Positions 5,674 through 11,883 of a stretch of 11,883 bases of DNA are shown here, one piece after another. The stretch's first letter is position 1. Each line of letters begins with the position of its first letter. The stretch is from Anaerolineae bacterium (GTDB lineage Bacteria > Chloroflexota > Anaerolineae > JADYZS01). Below the pieces are notes generated by a model that ran no database searches, had not been told where the DNA came from, and saw only the letters and a program-made list of their open reading frames with translations. The stretch spans positions 1 to 11,883 of the forward strand of contig JADYZS010000089.1 in assembly GCA_020853075.1 (NCBI GenBank). Direction: 5' to 3'. The translations under genes were made by a program, and so were the position numbers.

Positions 5674-7128
5674 CTAGCCACCCATGAACGCTACCGCTGA
5701 GCGCGCGGCCAACTGTAACCAGGGCGCAGACCAGAGCCCCAGCAGAACCGTGCCCAGCGCGGCCAACGTCAGGGCTAACGACAGGCCAACCCCTCGCGCC
5801 GGTACGACCACGGGTTCGCCAGCGGCTTCTTCTTGCATATACATGCCGACGGTGACGCCCAGGTAGTAGTAGGCAGAGATGACGCTGTTGAGGACGCCGA
5901 CCACGACGAGCCAGGCCCACCCCGCCTGCACCGCCGCGGAGAAGACGTACAGTTTGCCGAAGAAGCCCGCCAGCGGTGGGATGCCCGCCAGCGAAAGCAT
6001 GAATAAGGCCATCAACGCGGCCAGGAAAGGCTGCCGCGCGGCCAGTCCTCGCGCCCGCGTGGCATCCACGTCGCCGTCGCCCGCGCGCTCCAACGCGACG
6101 AGGACGGCAAACGCGCCGATGTTCATGAAGCCGTAAGCCAGGAGGTAGAAGAAAACCGCTTGCATCCCTCCGTCCATGACCGCGATGAAGCCAACCAGGA
6201 GATAGCCCGCGTGCGCGATGGAGGAGTAGGCCAGCATCCGCTTCAGGCTCGCCTGGCGCAGCGCGGCCAGGTTTCCGACCGTCATCGTGAGGACAGCCAG
6301 CGCGGCCAGAGCGTAGGTCCAACTGCTATGACTGCCGGGCAGGAATATAATCATCACACGCGCGAACGCAGCAAAGGCTGCAGCCTTCGTCCCCACCGAC
6401 ATGAATGCGGTGACCGGTGTCGGCGCGCCCTGATAGACGTCGGGCGTCCATTGCTGAAAAGGGACCAACGCGATCTTGAAACCGAAACCGACGATGAGGA
6501 GCCCGGCAGCCACCCAGAGCAAAGGGCCATCAGGCCGGAACGAGCGCGTCAACAGCGCCAGGAGGTTCGTCGTCCCCAGAGCAGCATAGACGAGCGTCGC
6601 GCCGTAGAGGAAGAAGGCGCTGGCAAAGGCTCCCAGAAGGAAGTATTTCAGCGCGGCCTCGCCGGAGCGGGCATCGGCCTGGTTAAAGCCCGCGAGGATG
6701 TAGAGGCTCAGAGAGAGGATCTCCAACGCCAGGAAGATGGTCACCAGGTCGGTGGCCGCGCCCATCGTCATCATCCCGGCCGCGGCCAGGAGAAGGAGCG
6801 CGTAGTACGTCCCCTGGTGTGGTGTCACGTGGGTGGCGTAACCCAGCGACAGGAGGATGCCCAAGCCGGCCGCAATCAGGATGATGATGTTCACCACGAG
6901 GGCGTAGTGGTCGGCAACAGCCATATTCTGGAAAGAGGGCACCGAGCCCAGCCACCAGAGCCAGGCCACCGCACCCAGCGCGCCCGCGACGCCCAGAAAA
7001 CTGAGAATGCCCAGGGCGCGCTTCTCGCGCAGAACCAGGTCGGCCATCAGCACAACCAGCGCCGTACCGGCGATGATGATTTGCGGCAGGAGCGCCGTCA
7101 TGTTCACGGAAGGTATCGTCAAGGTCAT
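5674..7128 (-). CDS. nuoN: NADH-quinone oxidoreductase subunit N, 484 aa
   Basis: NuoN is one of three antiporter-like membrane subunits of respiratory complex I and forms part of the proton-pumping arm. The polytopic sequence contains the proton-antiporter core: FLALEILSLSLYILAG with Glu136, GFGFKIALVPFQQWTPDVYQ with Lys218, SVGTKAAAF with Lys248, RQASLKRMLAYSSIAHAGY with Lys296 and His306, and GIPPLAGFFGKLYVF with Lys392. These match the channel residues known to matter in NuoN. Length is normal. The start at 7128 has GAGG (7140-7137) 8 nt upstream. A longer frame from 7182 was rejected because its extra 18 residues are encoded by the repeat upstream. It is the last gene of the L-M-N trio, 323 bp from nuoM. 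Confidence 0.96.
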   Translation of the reverse strand: MTLTIPSVNMTALLPQIIIAGTALVVLMADLVLREKRALGILSFLGVAGALGAVAWLWWLGSVPSFQNMAVADHYALVVNIIILIAAGLGILLSLGYATHVTPHQGTYYALLLLAAAGMMTMGAATDLVTIFLALEILSLSLYILAGFNQADARSGEAALKYFLLGAFASAFFLYGATLVYAALGTTNLLALLTRSFRPDGPLLWVAAGLLIVGFGFKIALVPFQQWTPDVYQGAPTPVTAFMSVGTKAAAFAAFARVMIIFLPGSHSSWTYALAALAVLTMTVGNLAALRQASLKRMLAYSSIAHAGYLLVGFIAVMDGGMQAVFFYLLAYGFMNIGAFAVLVALERAGDGDVDATRARGLAARQPFLAALMALFMLSLAGIPPLAGFFGKLYVFSAAVQAGWAWLVVVGVLNSVISAYYYLGVTVGMYMQEEAAGEPVVVPARGVGLSLALTLAALGTVLLGLWSAPWLQLAARSAVAFMGG

Positions 7129-7161
7129 GCGTTCAGCCTCTCTGTCGTTATAACAACATAA

Positions 7162-7442
7162 CCACGGAGACACAGAGGACACGGAGAATTCCCTTTAATG
7201 ACCGTCTCAAGAGACTGGATATTGTGTTCGGGTCAGCGGATCGGTAGCCTGTCGGCTTGCACCGTAGAGTTACAGCATGGTATACACGGCGCCGACGAGG
7301 TGCAAGCGACGGATTAGCGGGTGTTGGCTGACGCTGCATCCGCTAATCCGCTACGCCGCAGGCATCCGTTGACTCTATCCACATCTCCTTCCAGAGTTCT
7401 GAGATAGTAACTCAAAACTCAGTGCTCTCCGTGTCTCCGTGG
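7162..7442. repeat. MITE-like element filling the nuoM-nuoN gap
   Basis: The 323-bp gap between nuoM and nuoN (7129-7451) has no gene. It is bounded by inverted copies of one motif: ccacggagacacagagg (7162-7178) and, on the other strand, ccacggagacacggaga (7442-7426), matching at 15 of 17 positions. The outer end lies 9 nt after the nuoM stop codon. Inside are further inverted repeats at 7250-7350. The same terminal motif occurs at 11180-11244. No transposase is encoded, so if mobile it must have been moved in trans. GTTATAAC (7147-7154), a palindrome next to the element, is AT-rich and could hold a promoter, but no good -35 is visible. Confidence 0.65.
7250..7350. repeat. Internal repeat core shared with the nuoL-nuoM gap, plus a hairpin
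   Basis: TGTCGGCTTGC (7250-7260) and GCCGACGAGGTGCAAGCGAC (7291-7310) match the contiguous sequence at 9054-9084 with one substitution, but are split here by 30 extra nt (7261-7290). The two halves are themselves imperfect inverted repeats (GTCGGCTTGCACC against GGTGCAAGCGAC). It runs directly into an 11-bp perfect hairpin, cggattagcgg (7310-7320) and ccgctaatccg (7340-7350), with a 19-nt loop. Confidence 0.6.
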
Positions 7443-7451
7443 TTTGATTTC

Positions 7452-8999
<1,548 letters not shown>

Positions 9000-9033
9000 T
9001 GAGAGAGAACTCCATGGCTCGCAGACGGGATCG

Positions 9034-9174
9034 CCCCTCACCCCCGCGTGCCTTGTCGGCTTGCGCCGACTAGGTGCAAGCGACGGGACGCTTCGCGGCC
9101 TACCCTCTCTCCAGAGGGGAGAGGGTTTTGGCTGACTCCCCTCTCCCTTTGGGAGAGGGGCTGGGGGTGAGGGG
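9034..9174. repeat. Composite palindromic element in the nuoL-nuoM gap
   Basis: The 218-bp gap (9000-9217) is mostly one element with perfect 12-bp terminal inverted repeats, CCCCTCACCCCC (9034-9045) and GGGGGTGAGGGG (9163-9174). Inside are a perfect hairpin, cccctctccc-ttt-gggagagggg (9138-9160); a second, imperfect one, ccctctctcc with ggggagaggg (9103-9125); and a 9054-9087 segment that recurs in the nuoM-nuoN gap. The CCCTCACCCCC plus CCCCTCTCCC pairing recurs at 11751-11788. Between the element and the nuoL stop lies an 8-nt tandem duplication, cgccttag twice (9199-9214). Confidence 0.7.
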
Positions 9175-9217
9175 GAACGTCACTATACACTAATAGCCCG
9201 CCTTAGCGCCTTAGCCA

Positions 9218-11140
9218 TTACCGCAACAGGAAATATCCCACCAGCGCCACCGCGCCCACCAGGAGTGACAGGGCATAATTCCCCACCAGGCCGGTCTGGG
9301 CGCGGCGCACCTGCTCGCCCGACACGCCGATGGCCGCGGCCAGGCCGTTCACCAGGCCCTCAATGATGCGCCCATCGGTCACTCGCGAGAACCAGTTCGC
9401 CAGGTCGCGCAGCGGGTTGGCGATGACGGCGGTGTATATCTCGTCCACGTAGTATTTGTTGCTGACCAGTTGGTGCAGCCAGCCGAATTGCGCCCGCAGG
9501 CGCGCCGGCCATTCGGTATCGGCCACGTAAGCCCGGTACGCCACGTAGATGCCCGTGAGGGCGACGACAGCAGAGAGGCCGATGAAGACAAATTCCAACG
9601 CCTGGTGCGTCTTCTCCGCCGTATGGAACACCGGCTCCAGCCAGCCTTCTATGAGAGAGAGGCGCGGAAGGCCTAGCAGTCCGCCGAAGAGCGCAAGCAC
9701 CGCTAGAATAATAAGAGGCGTCGTCATCACCCGCGGCGATTCGTGGACGTCGCCATGCGCCTCGGTCTGTTTCGCTTTACCTCGCTTCTTGCCCGCGTCG
9801 CCGCCGCGATGGTCGCCCCAGAAGGGGACGAAGACGACCCGGAAACTGTAGATGGCGGTCAGCAAGGCTGTCGTGATGCCCACCAGCCACAGGAGCGGTG
9901 ACCGCTGCCAGGCGAGCCAGAGGATTTCATCCTTGCTAAAGAAGCCAGAGAGAAGGGGGAAACCGGCCAGCGCTGCCGCGCCGATGAGGAAAGTGCGATA
10001 GGTAGTGGGAATTTTCTCGCGCAGGCCGCCCATGCGCCGAATATCCAGTTCGCCATGCAGCGCGTGCATCACGCTCCCCGCGCCCAGGAAGAGGAGCGCC
10101 TTGAAGAAGGCGTGGGTCGTCAGGTGGAAGATGCCGCTGGCGTAGGCCCCCACGCCGACGCCCAGGAACATGTAGCCCAACTGGCTGATAGTGGAATAGG
10201 CGAGGATGCGCTTCAGGTCGGTCTGGGTCAGGGCGATGGTGGCCGCCAGGAAAGCCGTCGCCGCGCCGATGACGGCGACCCACGTCAGCGCGTTGGGAGA
10301 CAACGCAAAGAGAGGCCACGAGCGGGCAATCATATAGACGCCCGCGGTGACCATCGTCGCGGCGTGGATGAGCGCGCTCACTGGCGTGGGGCCCTCCATC
10401 GCGTCGGGGAGCCAGACGTAGAGCGGAATCTGGGCCGATTTGCCCGTCGCCGCCAGGAGCATCAGGAGGCAGATGATGTTCAGCGTCTCCGCGCCCCGCT
10501 GCGAGACGATGGCACTCGCCTGGGGGAAGAGGGTCTGGAAGTGCGTCGTCCTCACCAGGCTGAAGAGCCAGAAGATGGCGATGAGGAGCCCGAAGTCACC
10601 GATGCGGTTGAGGAGGAACGCCTTCTTGCCCGCGTCGGCGGCGATCTTGCGGTCAAACCAGAAGCCGATGAGGAGGTAACTGGCAAGACCGACGCCCTCC
10701 CAACCGACGAACAGGAGGATATAGTCGCTGCTGAGCACCAGCAGGAGCATCATGAAGACGAAGCCGTTGAGGAAGGCGAAGTAGCGGGCGTAGCGGGCAT
10801 CGTCGGCCATGTAGCCCGCGGAATAGACGTGGATCAGGAAGCCGACGCTGGTGACGACGAGGGCCATCCAGGCCGAGAGGGGGTCCCACAGAAGCCTGAC
10901 GTCCACCCGCAATTGCTCCACGCTGATCCAGCGCCAGAGCGTCACTTCCACGGCGCGTTCTTCCGCTGGACGTTGGGCGAGAACCGCGAAGAGGACCACG
11001 GCAAAGACGAAGGTCAGCCCCACCGCGCCGCAGGCGATCCAGCCGGTGGCGCGCCGGCCCAGCCGCGCCCCGGCCAGCGCGTTGATGGTGGCCCCGGCCA
11101 GGGGCAGCGCCAGGAGAATCCAGACGGAATCAATGAGCAT
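9218..11140 (-). CDS. nuoL: NADH-quinone oxidoreductase subunit L, 640 aa
   Basis: NuoL is the most distal antiporter-like subunit of complex I and carries the long lateral helix that runs along the membrane arm. Key residues are present: Glu148 in LLFVGWEGVGLASYLL, Lys234 in TGKSAQIPLYVWLPDA, His259 in SALIHAATMVTAGVY, His339, His343 and Lys347 in HLTTHAFFKALLF, and Lys403 in LSGFFSKDEIL. A hydrophilic loop rich in Lys, Gly and His (about 442-469) precedes ESPRVMTTPL, as in other NuoL proteins. The amphipathic helix and last membrane segment at the C-terminus are complete (ends GYFLLR). Length is normal. The ATG at 11140 has GAGGG (11149-11145) just upstream. It is the first gene of the trio; no nuoK, nuoJ or other nuo gene precedes it. 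Confidence 0.97.
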   Translation of the reverse strand: MLIDSVWILLALPLAGATINALAGARLGRRATGWIACGAVGLTFVFAVVLFAVLAQRPAEERAVEVTLWRWISVEQLRVDVRLLWDPLSAWMALVVTSVGFLIHVYSAGYMADDARYARYFAFLNGFVFMMLLLVLSSDYILLFVGWEGVGLASYLLIGFWFDRKIAADAGKKAFLLNRIGDFGLLIAIFWLFSLVRTTHFQTLFPQASAIVSQRGAETLNIICLLMLLAATGKSAQIPLYVWLPDAMEGPTPVSALIHAATMVTAGVYMIARSWPLFALSPNALTWVAVIGAATAFLAATIALTQTDLKRILAYSTISQLGYMFLGVGVGAYASGIFHLTTHAFFKALLFLGAGSVMHALHGELDIRRMGGLREKIPTTYRTFLIGAAALAGFPLLSGFFSKDEILWLAWQRSPLLWLVGITTALLTAIYSFRVVFVPFWGDHRGGDAGKKRGKAKQTEAHGDVHESPRVMTTPLIILAVLALFGGLLGLPRLSLIEGWLEPVFHTAEKTHQALEFVFIGLSAVVALTGIYVAYRAYVADTEWPARLRAQFGWLHQLVSNKYYVDEIYTAVIANPLRDLANWFSRVTDGRIIEGLVNGLAAAIGVSGEQVRRAQTGLVGNYALSLLVGAVALVGYFLLR

Positions 11141-11179
11141 ACATCCCTCGTTGCTTCAGGGTCTACATACAGTACTTTA

Positions 11180-11244
11180 CCACGGAGACACGGAGATCAC
11201 TGAGACTATTTTATGTTTTCTCCGTGCTCTCCGTGACTCCGTGG
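11180..11244. repeat. Short CCACGGAG inverted-repeat element upstream of nuoL
   Basis: CCACGGAGACACGGAGA (11180-11196) faces CTCCGTGCTCTCCGTGACTCCGTGG (given in parts: CTCCGTGCT from 11220, CTCCGTGAC, then TCCGTGG to 11244), so a folded arm of about 17 bp is possible, with a short AT-rich centre. It begins one base after the stop codon of the upstream membrane-protein gene and fills most of the 105-bp gap before nuoL. It is the same family as the ends of the 7162-7442 element. No clear nuoL promoter was seen in the remainder. Confidence 0.65.
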
Positions 11245-11245
11245 T

Positions 11246-11883
11246 TTATCTTCCTCGCAGTTGATAAGCCTGGTAAAGCCCTAAATCGCCCCTCAGCCGG
11301 AAGAGCGGCTCCAGACGGTAGCGGCTGTAAAATGCTTCCACCTCGGCTTGCAAGAAGGTCAGCCCGCGCGCCGCGCGGATGAGACCGATATCGTGGGCGT
11401 CGTATTCCATCGTGACGACGGTGTGGCCCGCGGCCAACGCTTGGTTGATCGCAGCGGCCAGTACCTGCATCGCCTCTTCCTTCTCTGCTTGTGAACCTCC
11501 CCGCGCCGACTTCAGCCCTGCCTGGATGCGCGGCTCGCCGCCGAAGAAATAGCGCAGGTTAAACTGCCATTCGTAGTCGTCCACCACCAGCAGATCATCG
11601 GGCGTCAGATGCCGGTTGATTTCCACCGCGGCCCCGTACGCGCCATTGTTGGCGAGATCGCTGGCCGGCAGGACACGCCCCAGGAAATTGTTCAGGAACA
11701 GGGCCGCGACCGCCGCGGCCAGGAGCGCGGGGTGGGAGTGGAAGGACACACCCTCACCCCCGTCCCCTCTCCCTAAAAGGGAGAGGGGAGTAGGGGCGTG
11801 ATTCATCCTGCCTGTAGGGGCGTTCAATTGAACGCCTCTACCCACCAGCGCCGCCATTACCAGCATCCAGAAGGGCACCAGGA
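11246..11883 (-). CDS. Polytopic membrane protein, C-terminal part, possibly GT39/ArnT-like
   Basis: The 5' part lies beyond the right edge; about 211 residues are visible. The frame is open to the edge, so a GTG at 11878 need not be the start. A hydrophobic segment (LVPFWMLVMAALV) is followed by about 35 residues encoded by palindromic repeats (11751-11841), then a second membrane segment (PALLAAAVAALFLNNFLG) and a soluble C-terminal domain of about 140 residues. That domain contains DDLLVVDDYEWQFNLRYFFG and ends LGLYQAYQLRGR. Several membrane helices followed by an extracytoplasmic domain with such text suggests a lipid-linked-sugar glycosyltransferase of the GT39/ArnT type, but the catalytic N-terminal part is not in the window, so this is tentative. 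The TAA stop at 11248-11246 nearly touches a CCACGGAG repeat. Confidence 0.6.
   Translation of the reverse strand, partial: LVPFWMLVMAALVGRGVQLNAPTGRMNHAPTPLSLLGRGDGGEGVSFHSHPALLAAAVAALFLNNFLGRVLPASDLANNGAYGAAVEINRHLTPDDLLVVDDYEWQFNLRYFFGGEPRIQAGLKSARGGSQAEKEEAMQVLAAAINQALAAGHTVVTMEYDAHDIGLIRAARGLTFLQAEVEAFYSRYRLEPLFRLRGDLGLYQAYQLRGR
11751..11841. repeat. Palindromic repeats inside the membrane-protein coding frame
   Basis: CCCTCACCCC (11751-11760) is followed by a perfect 11-bp hairpin, cccctctccct-aaa-agggagagggg (11764-11788). Next come two starts of GTAGGGGCGT (11790-11799 and 11814-11823), the second opening a 28-nt palindrome with one mismatched pair (11814-11841, centred on CAATTG). 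These families are otherwise intergenic here (9034-9174, 5250-5271). In this case they lie inside an open coding frame and add residues such as NAPTGRMNHAPTPLSLLGRG between two membrane segments, without a stop codon. Confidence 0.7.

Noticed and set aside
7129..7182. Upstream starts for nuoN (7182) and nuoM (9041)
   Set aside because: The added residues are encoded by intergenic repeats, and the inner ATGs at 7128 and 8999 have ribosome binding sites and family-like N-termini.
7129..7451. tRNA or other RNA gene in the nuoM-nuoN gap
   Set aside because: No cloverleaf or known RNA signature was found; the structure seen is explained by inverted repeats.
10055..11203. Long open frame on the plus strand across nuoL
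   Set aside because: Antisense to nuoL with the same charged, low-complexity composition; a product of GC-rich codon structure.

Overview
All genes in this window are read from the minus strand, so the biological order runs from high to low coordinates: partial membrane protein, nuoL, nuoM, nuoN, ssb, a large secreted repeat protein, a GT4 glycosyltransferase, and a VapBC-type toxin-antitoxin pair cut by the left edge. The sequence is GC-rich. The best guess at the source is Chloroflexota (Anaerolineae or Chloroflexia type). The reasons are a secreted protein with a PPC domain and a C-terminal VFMPLVLK-like tail, the form of the SSB, and gaps packed with CCACGGAGACACGGAG, CCCTCACCCCC and GTAGGGGCG palindromes. 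This rests on recall of such genomes, not on a search. || Layout. 11883-11246: C-terminal part of a polytopic membrane protein, possibly of the GT39/ArnT type, with palindromic repeat DNA read in frame. 11140-5674: nuoL-nuoM-nuoN, the three antiporter-like proton-pumping subunits of respiratory complex I, with no nuoK or other nuo gene beside them in the window. The gaps in and before this trio (105, 218 and 323 bp) all carry inverted-repeat elements. 5673-5222: a gap with a start-less open frame, three small hairpins and the ssb promoter. 5221-4784: ssb. 4783-4541: a long palindrome and a near-consensus promoter. 4540-1685: a 951-residue secreted protein with an I9-like N-terminal region, four alternating A-B modules, a PPC domain and the tail. 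1666-524: glycosyltransferase, 18 bp downstream and probably co-transcribed. 537-1: promoter/operator, AbrB-type antitoxin and PIN toxin. || How the parts relate. nuoLMN would supply the membrane pump arm of a complex I whose other subunits must be encoded elsewhere. ssb has its own promoter and is unrelated to them. The secreted protein and glycosyltransferase form a plausible cell-surface pair. The toxin-antitoxin pair is separate: its -35 box lies in the 3' end of the glycosyltransferase gene and its -10 box lies in a palindrome suited to autoregulation. || No single new defence or biosynthetic system is evident. The observations most worth following are the modular secreted protein with its C-terminal tail, the repeat-derived peptide in the membrane protein, Asp in place of the key Glu in NuoM, and the density and nesting of the intergenic palindromes.
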